A stretch of DNA of 64,000 nucleotides from Plantago major (GCA_026545765.1 CM048844.1:59492932-59556931); one strand, 5' to 3'. Shown: positions 1 through 11,400, counted from the stretch's first letter. Numbers and translations: made by a program. The notes: a model not told the origin generated them from the sequence alone.

Positions 1-129
1 GGTCGTCCAAACGGTTGAGAGTCCGTGTGAGTGGATAACTCATCCATCCGTAAGAGGGATGGGGTGTTATCTTTTTAAACAACCGGTGTTGCGGGATGGT
101 CCGAAAGAGGACATCCGAACGGACAAGAG

Positions 130-300
130 TCCGTGTTATGCCGAGACGGTCGGGCTTATATGGAAGTACTTATGCCGAAACTGTCGGGCTTATATTGAAG
201 TACTTATGCCGAGGCGTTCGGACTTATATTGAAGTACTTATGCCGAGGCGTTCGGACTTATATTGAAGTACTTATGCCGAGGCGTTCGGACTTATATAAT
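130..300. repeat. 34-bp tandem repeat
   Basis: About five copies of a 34-bp unit containing TTGAAGTACTTATGCCGAGG are seen, with a few substitutions in the first copies. It lies in the internal region of the gypsy element. No coding meaning is apparent. Confidence 0.85.
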
Positions 301-800
301 TTCGCGGGTGTCGGACCCCCTTATTAATCGGAAACATGTCTTTGATGAATCATGCACGCTTGTAGTAAATGAAGCATTGATAAATTATGTGTGCGTGCAT
401 GATGAATGAATGGATGAATGAATGAATGAATGATGCAATGGATGCGAATGTATGGTAAATGATGATTTCAAGTCAAGTCAGAGTACTTACTTTTTCATCG
501 AAAACTGTAGAGCATTGTTTTCGGTTCTTCGTTTTAAAAGAAGCCAGCAAAATTGGAGATCGGGATTCGAAACAAACAAATCCCAACCTTTGAAAGTATC
601 TCCCAGCTTTTAAGATTATGGAGTTAGCCTCACTTTTGCTTGTGCAGCTAAAGGTGTAAGATGCTTGTCCTAGCCACTCTGGTGGCAGGAGACTTGTCCT
701 GGCTACTTTGGCGTTGGAGATGGTCCTAGCCACTTTGGCGGTAGAAGGCTTACGACGCGATCTCTAAGACATGGTCAAGGACCCGCTCTGAGGATATGGT
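301..800. other. Gypsy internal region without recognisable gene
   Basis: This stretch holds a short imperfect (TGAA)n run near 405-435 and otherwise no recognisable domain on either strand. It lies between two minisatellites inside the gypsy element. Confidence 0.4.
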
Positions 801-1975
801 GAGAACCTAATCCATGGAGATGGTAAGAACCGTCTCCGAGGCGATGGTGAGGACCGACTCCGAGGAGATGGTCAGAACCAGGTCCGAAGCGACGGTGAGG
901 ACCGACTCCGAGGAGATGGTCAGAACTAGGTCCGACGCGACGGTGAGGACCGACTTCGAGGAGATGAGGACCAACTCCGAGGCGACGGTGAGGACCGACT
1001 TCGAGGAGATGGTGAGCACCAGGTCCGAGGAGACGGTGAGGACCGACTTCGAGGAGATGGTGAGCACCAGGTCTTCGAGGAGCTGGTGAGAACCAAGTCC
1101 GAGGCGACGGTGAGGACCGGGTCCAAAGCGACGGTGAGGACCAACTCCGAGGAGATGGTGAGGACCAACTCTGAGGTGACGATGAGGACCGACTTCGAGG
1201 AGATGGTCAGAACCAGGTCCGAAGCGACCGTGAGGACCGACTTCGAGGAGATGGTCAGAACCAGGTCCGAAGCGACGGTGAGGACCGACTTCGAGGAGAT
1301 GGTCAGAACCAGGTCCGAAGAGACGGTGAGGACCGACTTCGAGGAGCTGGTCAGAACCAGGTCCGAAGCGACGGTGAGGACCGACTTCGAGGAGATGGTC
1401 CGAAGCGACGATGAGGATCGGGTCCGAAGCGACGATGAGGACCGTCTTCGAGGAGCTGGTGAGAACTAGGTCCGAAGTGACGGTGAGGACCGTCTTCGAG
1501 GAGCTGGTGAGAACCAGGTCCGAAGTGTGATGAGGACGGTCCAAGCGGCAGTGAGCCGTCTGCGAGAGCCGTGAGGACCAACTCCGAGGCGACGATGAGG
1601 ACCGAGTCCGAAGCGACGATGAGGACTGTCTTCGAGGAGCTGGTGAGAACCAGGTCCGAAGCGACGATGAGGACCATCTTCGAGGAGCTGGTGAGAACCA
1701 GGTCCGAAGCGACGATGAGGACCATCTTCGAGGAGCTGGTGAGAACCAGGTCCGAAGCGACGGTGAGGACCGTCTTCGAGGAGCGGGTGAGAACCAGGTC
1801 CGAAGTGACGGTGAGGACCGGGTCCGAAGCGACGGTGAGGACCGTCTGCGAGGAGCTGGTGAGGACCAACTCCGAGGCGACGATGAGGACCGGGTCCGAA
1901 GCGACGATGAGGACCGTCTTCGAGGAGCTGGTGAGAACCAAGTCCGAGGCGATGGTGAGAACCTTATCCGGCCTT
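800..1975. repeat. 24/48-bp higher-order minisatellite
   Basis: About 1.2 kb is built of a 48-bp unit made from two diverged 24-bp halves. One half resembles TCCGAAGCGACGGTGAGGAC and the other TTCGAGGAGCTGGTGAGAAC. Because the period is a multiple of three and the unit lacks stop codons in several frames, long open frames appear on both strands. The plus frame repeats an eight-residue pattern of the type VRTxSEAT, and the minus frame repeats VLTVASD-like units. They are read here as a by-product of the repeat. Confidence 0.9.
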
Positions 1976-2191
1976 AGGGAGCCTAGGATATGATGCTTAG
2001 GACGTGGTCCGAGGATTGTCCCTAGGGCGTGGTCCTATCTTGCCTTCCTTGGATGATTTTTGCTAAGTGCTCCACTGACCTCGCCTTCTTTTGCCTTCTC
2101 AAGCCTTTTTAGGAAGAGCGTGATGATGTCCACCTAAGACTTGATGGAGTCATCGGGTAATAGTGGTTGAGAAGGTAAGAGCCTTCATGTT

Positions 2192-2622
2192 ATGATTCAG
2201 ACCATTGGACTCCAGCCGGCCCTTATACTTAGTCAGATGACCCTCGGGAGAAGTATCACCGTAGTATTTCTCATGAGCCTTTACCATTTTTTACCAAACT
2301 GGTTCTCGCTCATCCCTAACTCACTTGGGCGAATGAAATGCCCGTTTGGAAGAGTGAAGTTTCTTTCGGGAGGAGGACCATGTGTTCCTGACGGAGGAAC
2401 TTGTCCTTCGACTCCGAATGCTAGAGTTCTCATTGAAGGATCAACGGCTCTTTCCTCTTCTGAAGAAAGACTAGCAGTGCAACCATCACTTGGATAATCC
2501 ACTGTGTTTCTTGAAGTGGCTCTTGCCACTCTTCCCCTCCAAGTGGGAGGTCTGCCTCTTCGCCATGGAGAGGGTGTCTCAACCGCAGTAGCGTTGGTTC
2601 TTACGGACCTTCTTGTTCTTGC
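2192..2622 (-). pseudogene. gypsy gag N-terminal fragment, frameshifted
   Basis: The frame opens at an ATG at 2622 (MARTRRSVRT...), about 55 bases after the LTR end, which is where gag starts in this kind of element. It runs through a basic, proline-rich segment to a stop near 2281. The next part, with EKYYGDTSPEGHL and KYKGRLES, is in another frame and is lost after about 2190. Position after LTR and PBS identifies it as gag. The protein is broken and shows no nucleocapsid knuckle. Confidence 0.55.
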
Positions 2623-2657
2623 CATTACTGAAGAGAACGGAACTTTTTGTAAAGATT

Positions 2658-2675
2658 CCCACAGACGGTGCCAAA
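2658..2675 (-). promoter_or_regulatory. Primer binding site of gypsy element
   Basis: On the minus strand the sequence directly after the LTR reads TTGGCACCGTCTGTGGG. It closely resembles the TGGCGCCGTCTGTGGG motif common just inside the 5' LTR of plant Ty3/gypsy elements. I do not assign the tRNA primer. Confidence 0.7.
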
Positions 2676-2676
2676 A

Positions 2677-3619
2677 TGTTGAGGGTGAAACTCCCCAACT
2701 ACTTAGATTTTGTTCAACTCCACCAATGGGTGCCAAGGTAAGAAGCTCCTTGCTAGGTAAGGACCAATGCGTAAGAACCAGTGACCAACTACTTCGATAA
2801 GGACCTGCACACTTGAGTGAGGGGGGGGGGGGGGTTAGTATCCGGTTTGCTAAGAGTCAAACCGGACTGAGACTTTACTCGAGAGAGACTGAAGATCTGC
2901 TCTGTATAAGGATCGAGATTGAGTTTGTGATGTGACTTACCTTTTGTATGGGGAAGTGTGCCTTATTTATAGGCTTTCTTCAAGATGGGAGGCCATGCTA
3001 GGATTGTTCCATGTGTAAGGCTAGGATTGAGCCACCAATGCATGTATTAGGCCCATAGCCCAATAATGATGTTTAGCCCATGCCACTTTGGGCTTTAGGG
3101 GTAGTTTAGTCATTATTGGAAGAGTTTTATGGGATGTGACCTGTTCTGCCGAGGTTCCGGGTTCGGACAGACTGGTCCGGATGCATGGTCCGGACCATAC
3201 TGGGTCGTCAGATAAGGAAGTTCTCCTAAGTCTGCCCATCTCTTCCGATTCGGAACTCTAGGTTCGGACACCCTACTCTTTGGTGCCTATCTGCTTGGTT
3301 ACTTGTGAGATGGTCATGCTGGATCCGAGTTGGCATCCGCATCGGAGTCCTTGGGTCGGAGAGGATACTGACTTAGCACTATGCTCCTTTCCCAGAGGAG
3401 CTCGGGCCCAGGTGGGTCGGACCCACGGTTCCGGGTCGGGCCTGGTAGGTCCCAGATCCTTTGTTCCTTTCTATCAAGGCGGGTCGGACCATGGTTGGTC
3501 TGCCCGGATCGGACCCTTGGCTCGGACCAAAGTGTCTCGGATCCATTGGATGACTTAGGATGCCTTAGGATTCGTTCCTAGGTCCTTTATGACGGATTGG
3601 ACATATTTCCGTATCAACA
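2677..3619 (-). repeat. gypsy LTR (943 bp)
   Basis: The LTR has TGTTGA...TCAACA ends. It contains a 14-base G run (2821-2834) and a TATA box for minus-strand transcription. It shares its start (TGTTGxTACGG), its end (CCCTCAACA) and the homopolymer run in U5 with the solo LTR at 52058-52900. Segments rich in GGACC/GGTCC lie in U3. Confidence 0.8.
2962..2973 (-). promoter_or_regulatory. LTR TATA box
   Basis: The minus strand reads CTATAAATAAGG, about 290 bases before the LTR's 3' end. That is a normal position for the U3/R promoter of such an LTR. Confidence 0.6.
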
Positions 3620-4460
3620 ATCACTGTCAACGAAGCGAAGACCATGCCATGGTACATGGGTGAATCTCTACTATCCTCTAAGACCTCGGCGACTTCTACA
3701 TCGCGTCTAGGGGAAGTAAGCCAGAGCAAACGAATGAACATCTTGACATTCACTAATGCCTGAAACTATTCACGGAAATACTCCAACCGAAACGAAGATG
3801 GATACGTATCCCAGAAAACGAAACTAAAACATTCAGCAGTAATTTTCTCCACTCATAAATATATCAGCCCAACACTTTTGATAGAAAAGGCTTGAGCCCA
3901 GGTGCCTTGTTAGGCTAGCAGGCCCAATAGTTTGGAAATATAGGAGCAGTTTGGAAATATAGGAGCAGATGCTAGCAACATTCAGCAGCGGCTGTAGGTT
4001 TCATTCCCTTTATTCTCTTCCATCGCGTCTCTTCGTTACTTGTGGATATATCTTGGTAAATCTGGTGATTTCTATTATTAAGGTTAGTTATATATTTTGC
4101 CTGCCTGCGATTATTTTTTGATTGTTTGATTGTGAATTAGGGTTTCGTCGAATTTTGTGTTTATCAATTAAAACAATCATCTCGGTATTTTTTTTGTTCA
4201 ACGTGTTGAGCTAGGTTTAATCATCTGGTTTTTTTATCCTTCAGCTTGAATCTTTTTGTTTGTCGAGGTTTTTTATGAAATTTGGATTGATTTATTTTTC
4301 TACGACAAAACAAATTTTATGTATTTATAAAATTAAACAGTACACAACAATTGATTTCATGACATATATTATATATGACTGCACGCAAATACTGTTCTCG
4401 ATTCAATGTCCGGTTTAGCCCCATGATAGATTAGAGGAGTTTTTAACTCACATTTACTTA
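3620..4460. repeat. 0.84-kb direct repeat, copy A
   Basis: Near-identical to copy B at 5979-6809 in the same orientation. The left end is cut off by the gypsy LTR at the shared sequence ATCACTG. The right end diverges after CATTTACTTA. Copy A has an extra tandem copy of a 19-base unit (AGTTTGGAAATATAGGAGC) near 3931-3968. Parts resemble a plant 5' leader with an intron (a GTAAATC donor-like site and a GGGTTTCGTCG segment). No protein domain is recognised. Confidence 0.8.
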
Positions 4461-5430
4461 TTTCACCTATTTCACAAATATAATCTATGATAATATATCC
4501 AAAATAATTAAATTGTCTCAAACAGCGGGTACTAATTTGTGATGAGGCCACATTGGAGGGGTGGGTTTTGAAAATATCCCATACTATAATTCAAACTGTA
4601 GAGCTCAATTTAAGGTCAAAGCAACTTACACCACAACTAATAATGTACACGGAGGCACTTAACAATGTTGAAGGCATTGTTATGTTTACTTTATCAAATT
4701 TAGGTCGTACTGTCTTCATTCGTTTAATGTGTAAGGAAATATATGTTGTGGCATCTCCACTAGTTCACCTAATGATGTTGAGAGTATTAGGGAGTTTGTG
4801 AGTGGTTTGTTGAAAGTTGGAGACGATGAAGTTGGTGATAATGATGATGGTGATGTAGAATTTAAATTGTGTGAAGATATTTTGATTCGTTTTAGTTTTA
4901 AACTAATTGCTTCAATTGGTAAGAGTACATATAAGAGCATATTAGACCATGTACTTCAGTTGGAGAACACGTTATAGAGGATAAGATGATACATGGAAAG
5001 AATGTTGTAGTGAAGATTTTCATACCTCGAATGGTACTCATACCTTCTGATTTTACTAAGTTTCCTATTAAATTTCAGCGAAGATAATTTCATATATTTG
5101 TTTGCTATAAAAGCAATGACTATCAACAATAGTTAGAGACTACCGTTTGCTCATGTTGGACTTTGCCTCCCAATACTTGCTTTCAGTCATGGACATCTGT
5201 ATGTTTCATTTTTCAAAGTCACAACTAAGAAATGACTCAAGATTTTCGTATCGGATAAGGAAGACAATCTCACTGACACGAACAATGTTGTTTACCAATA
5301 GGTGGCTAGCAATCTTTGAGGTTTGATTTTTTTATTTAACAGACGCGTTATTTAAATTATCAAAATACAAGTATTTATATGTCTATGAAGATTGTATACA
5401 TTGAACTTGCATTCACTTTGAAATTATTTA
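4461..5430. other. Unique segment between direct repeats; no gene recognised
   Basis: About 1 kb of AT-rich sequence lies between the two direct repeats. Short plus-strand peptides occur around 4553-4970 (an acidic stretch VGDDEVGDNDDGDVEF), but they change frame and match nothing I know. It could be a degraded transposon gene. Confidence 0.3.
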
Positions 5431-5433
5431 ATA

Positions 5434-5470
5434 CTAGTACTAACCCGTGGTGATCCCACGGTATAATTTA
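5434..5470 (-). mobile_element. Helitron 3' terminus
   Basis: On the minus strand this reads a hairpin with stem CCGTGG/CCACGG, then about eight bases, then CTAG followed by T. This is the Helitron 3' end signature (hairpin plus CTRR at an A/T target). About 45 bp match the Helitron end at 47787-47813 in the opposite orientation. The body would extend to higher coordinates. No 5' TC end was found. Confidence 0.55.
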
Positions 5471-5497
5471 CTTTTAATAATAAATATACAGGGAAGG

Positions 5498-6260
5498 TGT
5501 GACGCCCCAGACAAAAAGACAAAACGATTTGGCGGAACAAATTTTCTTATGGAATTTTTATAAGTCGATAAAAGCATCATATACTCTAAAATCATTCTGC
5601 ATACGAAGAATAGCAAAGAGGCAACTAGACGCAACAAGACCAAGAGTTTGATTTAAACAAACGTTTCCATGAGCCCAAAATATTTTAAAGAACGTCCCCC
5701 ACTCTCTCTGTTGCTGAACGTCTAAGGCTCCAAGGCGTCCTGGTTGACAACATCTACAAGAAGGCAATAAAACAAGTGTAAGATAAAACTCAGTGAGGTT
5801 CCGTGCAAAGGTTAACAATAAATTAGTTAACAACGAAGTAAGATATAAAACGAAACGAATTTTAATATATAAATCAATCAATGAAACATAACGAAACGAA
5901 TATCGAAGCGAATAACCGTTGCTGATGCCGTCTCCTTATAACCCCAATCAAAGCCCTTATCTCTCTAGACAGGAAGCTATCACTGTCAACGAAGCGAAGA
6001 CCATGCCATGGTACATGGGTGAATCTCTACCATCCTCTAAGACCTCGGCGACTTCTACATCGCGTCTAGGGGAAGTAAGCCAGAGCAAACCAATGAACAT
6101 CTTGACATTCACTAATGCCCGAAACTATTCACGGAAATACTCCAACCGAAACGAAGATGGATACGTATCCCAGAAAACAAAACCAAAACATACAGCAGTA
6201 ATTTTCTCCACTCATAAATATATCAGCCCAACACTTTTGATAGAAAAGGCTTGAGCCCAG
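5498..6260 (+). repeat. Remnant of a chromovirus-like LTR
   Basis: The segment starts TGTGACGCCCC. Over the next 700 bases it shares the order of many short blocks with the complete solo LTR at 30449-32593 (CTTATAACCCCAATC, GCCCTTATCTCTC, GTAAGCCAGAGCAA and others). It is therefore a diverged relative of that LTR. The 3' end is not clear. It overlaps the start of direct repeat copy B. Confidence 0.45.
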
Positions 6261-6809
6261 GTGCCTTGTTAGGCTAGCAGGCCCAATAGTTTGGAAATAT
6301 AGGAGTAGATGCTAGCAACATTCAGCAGCGGCTATAGGTTTCATTCCCTTTATTCTCTTCCATCGCGTCTCTTCGTTACTTGTGGATATATCTTGGTAAA
6401 TCTGGTGATTTCTATTAATAAGGTTAGTTATATATTTTGCCTGCCTGCCTGCTTGCGATTATTTTTTGATTGTTTGATTGTGAATTAGGGTTTCGTCGAA
6501 TTTTGTGTTTATCAATTAAAACAATCATCTCGGTATTTGTTTTGTTCAACGTGTTGAGCTAGGGTTAATCATCTGGTTTTTTTATCCTTCAGCTTGAATC
6601 TTTTTGTTTGTCGAGGTTTTTTATGAAATTTGGATTGATTTATTTTTCTACAACAAAAATAAATATTATGTATGTATAAAATTAAACAATACACAACAAT
6701 TGATTTCATGACATATATTATATATGACTGCACGCAAATACTGTTCTCGATTCAATGTCCGGTTTAGCCCCATGATAGATTAGAGGAGTTTTTAACTCAC
6801 ATTTACTTA
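5979..6809. repeat. 0.83-kb direct repeat, copy B
   Basis: The partner of 3620-4460. It begins inside the LTR remnant that starts at 5498 and diverges from copy A after CATTTACTTA, where a short (CTTA)n run follows. It differs from copy A by scattered substitutions and one tandem duplication. Confidence 0.8.
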
Positions 6810-6990
6810 CTTACTTACTCACTTACTAGGAATTGAATTGAATTGAACAAATCAACGGATCATCCATTGTTATGGTTCTGGAAGTTTAGCATAAATGTTA
6901 TTAAGTTGTTTTAATGTTATTTATGTAATTAATTTAGATAAAGATAAATTGGAGTAGTTTCAGATTGAATTTAGGCTATTAATAGCAGAA

Positions 6991-7310
6991 CTAACAAAAC
7001 TATAGGTTGCAAATTAGAATTGAGTTTTCTCAATTCCAATTGTGTTTTTGTAGTTTGTAGTCAAACACTCCGATAGAGTTCTATATCATACGAATATAGA
7101 AAAAATTGAACGATTGGAAACCTAATTACTACGTATAGTTCTGAATCTAGGGTAGAGCAACTAAGAACGATAATGTAATTTTTAGGATTTTCTGTTGGGC
7201 TTTGGTATAACCAACCCAAGCCCAATTCAAGGAGAATAGGCGATTGATCTCAGGAGAAAACCCCACTAGAATGGGATGTTGACTGGAGTTTGAAATGTTG
7301 ATGGTCGAGA
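6991..7310. repeat. Inverted repeat, left arm
   Basis: This 320-bp arm is the reverse complement of most of 7841-8270, with a few small differences. It lacks about 95 bases of the right arm, a segment that corresponds to the 5'-leader exon of the downstream AATF-like gene. It carries an inverted copy of the same promoter-like motifs (AGCCCAA/TTGGGCT). Confidence 0.85.
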
Positions 7311-7840
7311 TTCTCTTATAATATGCGGAGTGGGATTTTGTGAAAATATATTGGAATTTTGACTGGGGTAATGATAATTTTTTGTATTTGATAGAAAAAA
7401 TGTAACAGCCTAAAAATTCGAAATCGAATTTAGGCGTTTTAGAATGAATTAGACTTTGAAAAATTCGAAATCGAATTTAGGCGTTTTAGAATGAATTAAA
7501 CTTTGAAACGGAGTTCATGGAGCGTGGACTTTGAAACGAATTAGAATGAATGAATTTAGGCGCCCAAATGTAGTCCATTGGTTTCTCTAGCCACATCTCC
7601 CTTTAATTAAGCCCAACCAAAAGTTGCAACTAAGTTGCATTAAATCTCAATTAAGGTTTTGTTCTATTCATCTGATAATTTCAGTTCAGTTCAGAGTCAT
7701 TCAGTTTAGTTCAATTTTATATTACAACTAAATTAATTTCAGTTCAATTCCATGTAGTCCAGTTCAGATCAATTAAGCCAATTCAGTTCGATTCATTCAG
7801 TTAAGCTTAGTTACTTTTTACACTACAAATCAAGGTTGTT
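7311..7840. other. Inverted-repeat spacer with small tandem repeats
   Basis: The 530-bp loop between the arms contains a 50-bp tandem duplication (7410-7510, with TTCGAAATCGAATTTAGGCG in each copy) after TGTAACAGCC. It also contains a (TTCAG/TTCAA)-rich stretch at 7680-7800. No gene is visible. Confidence 0.5.
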
Positions 7841-8270
7841 CTCGACCATCAACATTTCAAACTCCAGTCAACATCCCATTCTAGTGGGTTTTCTCCCGAG
7901 ATTAATCGCATATTCTCCTTGAATTGGGCTTGGGTTGGTTATCCCAAAGCCCAACTGAAAATCCTAAAAATCACATTATCGTTCTTAGTTGCTCTACCCC
8001 TTACTTTTCTTCCGTCTCCTTCCTTCGTCTTCTGTTTCTCAACACAGAGCTCTGCAAAAATATTGCCGTTGCACGCGTTTTTCCAGGTCAAATTCAGAAC
8101 TATACGTAGTAATTAGGTTTCCAGTCGTTCAATTTTTTCTATATTCGTATGATATAGAACTCTATCGGAGTGATTGGCTACAAACTGAGTTTTCTCTATT
8201 CCAGTACACAATTGGAATTGAGAAAACTCAATTCTAATTTGCAACCAAACAGTCCGTATAGTTTTGTTAG
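7841..8270. repeat. Inverted repeat, right arm, over promoter and leader of AATF-like copy 1
   Basis: This 430-bp arm pairs with 6991-7310. It includes the putative promoter, a 5'-leader exon ending CGTTTTTCCAG at 8086, and the start of the leader intron of the gene that begins at 8438. The corresponding part of gene copy 2 (from 23154) has no inverted partner. Confidence 0.85.
7918..8012 (+). promoter_or_regulatory. Putative promoter of AATF-like copy 1
   Basis: The sequence upstream of the shared leader exon carries opposed TTGGGCTTGGG and AAAGCCCAA motifs. These resemble the site II (TGGGCY) elements frequent in promoters of plant ribosome-related genes. A degenerate telo-box-like CCTAAAAATC follows. 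This block is absent from copy 2, whose upstream region is different. The assignment is inferred from position. Confidence 0.3.
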
Positions 8271-8437
8271 TTTAGTGTGAGAGTAACTTCTATTGAGGCA
8301 GCTTCAGCCTACCTGCTTTTATGCTCTGAAGAGCTTTTTTAATCCCCTTTTTAATTGTATCTCGTTTACTGGTACTTATTCAGCTCTATTTGGCGAGTAA
8401 ATGTTCACTTGATTCATTTAGGTATACTTATTTGTCA

Positions 8438-11400
8438 ATGGCGAAAAGGAAGTTGAAAAACATTCCAGAGAACGATAATGATTTGGAATTTACTGAGAAT
8501 GTGGAAGATGAGCAAATGTCAGATGATGTATAGCTCCTCGCTCTCTTTTCGTTTTGGTTTTAGTTTGCGGTTATACCTATGCTCGTCCGTTTTGTTTATT
8601 TTCTTTGATTTTAGGTAGACGAGTTCAACTTTGCACAAAGTGGTGATGATGATCGTAGTGCTGAGAGTATAGATGATGTAAGTGGTGACAATGATGATGC
8701 ACAGAAAGGAGAGGAGATGGAAGAGTTAGAAAAAGAGTATAACGAGCTTAAGAAACAAGAGCAGTAAGCATATGTCCTTGGCTTCATTTCATAAATGTGG
8801 TGTTCACTTTGATGATTGATTTGTCCATCAAAATTTTGTTATTTTCATTTGCGATTTTTCTGTTTTAATTCTTGTGACTTCGCTTGTCAATTCCAGAGAT
8901 ATCTTGAGAAATCTAAAGGGCCATAAAGATGAGGATGTGCAGAAAGGTCAAGCTGTCAAGAACCAAATGGTATTGTTGCAACGAACAGTTCTACTCTGCT
9001 GAAACATTACAATAAACATAAATTATAAGTATACTCCCGAGTACTTAATTTTTCCAATCTGTACCTTCAAGACTAACTAAACTGGAATTTTCCTCTATTA
9101 TTTCTTATGTTACTGTTTTTCCAATTTATCTGTGATATATCCTTTTCTGTTTCTGGTATCTTGCTGACATAATCCATGATTCTCTTGACAAGGCTCTGTG
9201 GGACAAGACACTTGAAATCAGATTCTTGCTGCAAAAAGCATTCACGAGTTGTAATAGACTTCCACAGGTCCAGACCGGAACTTTAATCGTTTAGTCATTT
9301 TAAATACAACCAATACAAGATGTCATGCTAAATATAAGACGCCCTGTGTGTAGGAGCCTGTCAGGTCTTCGTTTTGTAACATTGATAGTGAAGTTAGTGA
9401 AGCTTATTCCAGTGTAATCGCTTCTTCCAAGAAGACCCTGAATTCTATCCTGGAGCTGCAGCAGGTATATTACTAGTGAAACATATTTAAGATTAGCTAC
9501 TTTTAATACCTTGCAAGAGTACCTGCGGTAGTAATTTGTCACATCCCGTCAAGCTGTCATTTTACAATTTATATGGGAAACACTTTTGCAGGCACTGGCT
9601 GAGAACAATCCATCGGTTGTAGAGGATGCAGAAGGTGCACGTGTCCTATTTTGTCTTTCTCTTTCATTCCTCATAGTTCTGTCTCCATCTAGACTTTGAA
9701 AGTTCTTGTAGCAGATTATGCTATCAATGCCGAGATTATAATTTAGTTTTATGCTGTACTGGTATTGCTATAACAGATTTTTAAGTACCCTACTTCTATA
9801 TTCATCTGTCACCTCCAATATTGTTCTCAACAAAATTGGTTGACAGTGGCCTTGGTCAGCTTTTACTACATTGTACAATTAAATTGACACAGTCAAATGA
9901 CCTGGCTTAATCATCTACTACTACAGGGACAACATTACTCTTTGAAGTTCATATCTGTTCATCTGTTAACTAAAAGCTGATGCACACTTGATTTCATCTT
10001 CTCTTAAGGTAATCCATCTACCTTGAACTCCAATGGCGATGCTGATAAAGACTGGTTGCAGATTAATCAAATGCAATCAAGGTACTCTCGTCATGTCTTC
10101 TGTAGCCATATTAGTCCGTCTTATCAGTAAACCCTAGCTTCATACCTTCTCCATGCCAAAGTACCATGGAAATTTCATTTTGCCTCTTGCCTCTTTAATA
10201 GTTAACTGTGTTTGGAGGAGACATCAGATATTTTTTTGAGTCCAATGGATTTTTGTTGTGTTCATGGTTCCTGTTGTTGCCCTTTTTTATACCCTTATTA
10301 TTTTTAAACCCTATCAATTTCATACTTCTAAATAGTGTTTTTATATTGACTATAACATAACATATTCGTGGCTCTGTCAGGAGAATTGAGGCCTTACTCT
10401 ACTTTTGGTTTATCTTCTTCATTTGTTCTTCTACAGAATGTCTTCATTTAGAAACAAGTCAATTGATAAATGGCAGAGGAAGACCCAACTGACTACTGGT
10501 GCAGCGGCCATTAGAGACAAACTGCATGCTTTTAATCAGGTTTCCCTTTCGTCTTTGAAGATACTTTTGTATCCTTGCAATTACCTATCATCTATTCATC
10601 CTCTCATTTTCTTCAGAGTATAAGTGGACAAGTGGCATCTTACATGAGAGATCCAAGTAAAATGATTAAGGGAATGCAGCAGAATAGATCAGCCATTGCT
10701 GTGTTCGGAAATGTAAGTTTATATTTTTATTTTACTGTGGTAGTATACGACAGCTTCTCTTCTCCTGGTGTTAATAGTATCCTTATTTGTTCAATTTGAA
10801 TGTGAGTTTAATGTATGCTCTGATATTGACCTCTAGTTTATCAGCAGGTTTCAGATGTTACCAATAACACAAAACCGGAGGTATGTTTATCTCTCTTGAC
10901 ACGTCCTGCTATATTCTTTTACTGTATCACATTCTTTTTTTGATACTAGTCAAGTTAACTAATACTTCAATAGGAGACATTTAAAATTTTATCAATGACC
11001 ATGGTCCATGGTTTTCTTTTATAAAATTGTTTTTCCGAAGATTCTGTTATTGTCTATAAAGAATGAAACATTAATAACAAGTCCCTTGCTTACACTCATG
11101 TCAGCCTGGCTGAATAAATTTGCTCTTCATTATCATGTAGAAGCATCACATTTCCTTGCCATTGTGTAATATATTGTATGAATTATTAACAGGAGCATAC
11201 AGCTGGTGATCCCGAACTTCTAGATGACTCAGAGTTCTATCAGCAGTTGTTGAAAGAATTTTTGGAGTCAGTTGATCCATCAGCATCAGGTAAGACCTTT
11301 AGAATATAACCTGACATCAGTGACATCCTCCTTACAATTCACGAGAGAAGGCAATATTTGGACGTCTATGCACCACAACTTCATTACTGTGGTTCAAGCG

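Larger units (their letters stand above)
1..3619 (-). mobile_element. Ty3/gypsy LTR retrotransposon, 5' part, truncated by window edge
   Basis: Read on the minus strand, an LTR (3619 to 2677) is followed at once by a primer-binding-site-like motif and a decayed gag start near 2622. Internal non-coding sequence rich in minisatellites then runs to the window edge. The LTR begins TGTTGATACGG and ends CCCTCAACA, so it has TG...CA ends with a short inverted repeat. Its outer edge abuts ATCACTG, where the neighbouring direct repeat is interrupted. No protease, reverse transcriptase or integrase is seen before the edge. The second LTR would lie to the left of the window. A solo LTR of the same family is at 52058-52900. 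Confidence 0.75.

Noticed and set aside
130..300. CRISPR-like array of short repeats
   Set aside because: The 34-bp units are adjacent with no unique spacers, and the context is a plant retrotransposon.
807..1941. Long open frames on both strands (up to 245 residues) as genes
   Set aside because: They are produced by a stop-free 24/48-bp minisatellite. Composition is purely periodic and no domain is visible.
2192..2800. Plus-strand frames of about 100 residues opposite gag
   Set aside because: The minus-strand LTR, PBS and gag start explain the region. The plus frames have no domain support.
7919..8116. Overlapping small plus-strand frames upstream of AATF-like copy 1
   Set aside because: They lie in the promoter and leader exon. 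They are better read as untranslated leader, although upstream ORF effects cannot be excluded.
9300..9542. 80-residue minus-strand frame, exactly conserved at 24438-24680
   Set aside because: Conserved only because the region is a recent duplication. It is antisense to exon 5 and introns of the AATF-like gene and has no recognisable domain.
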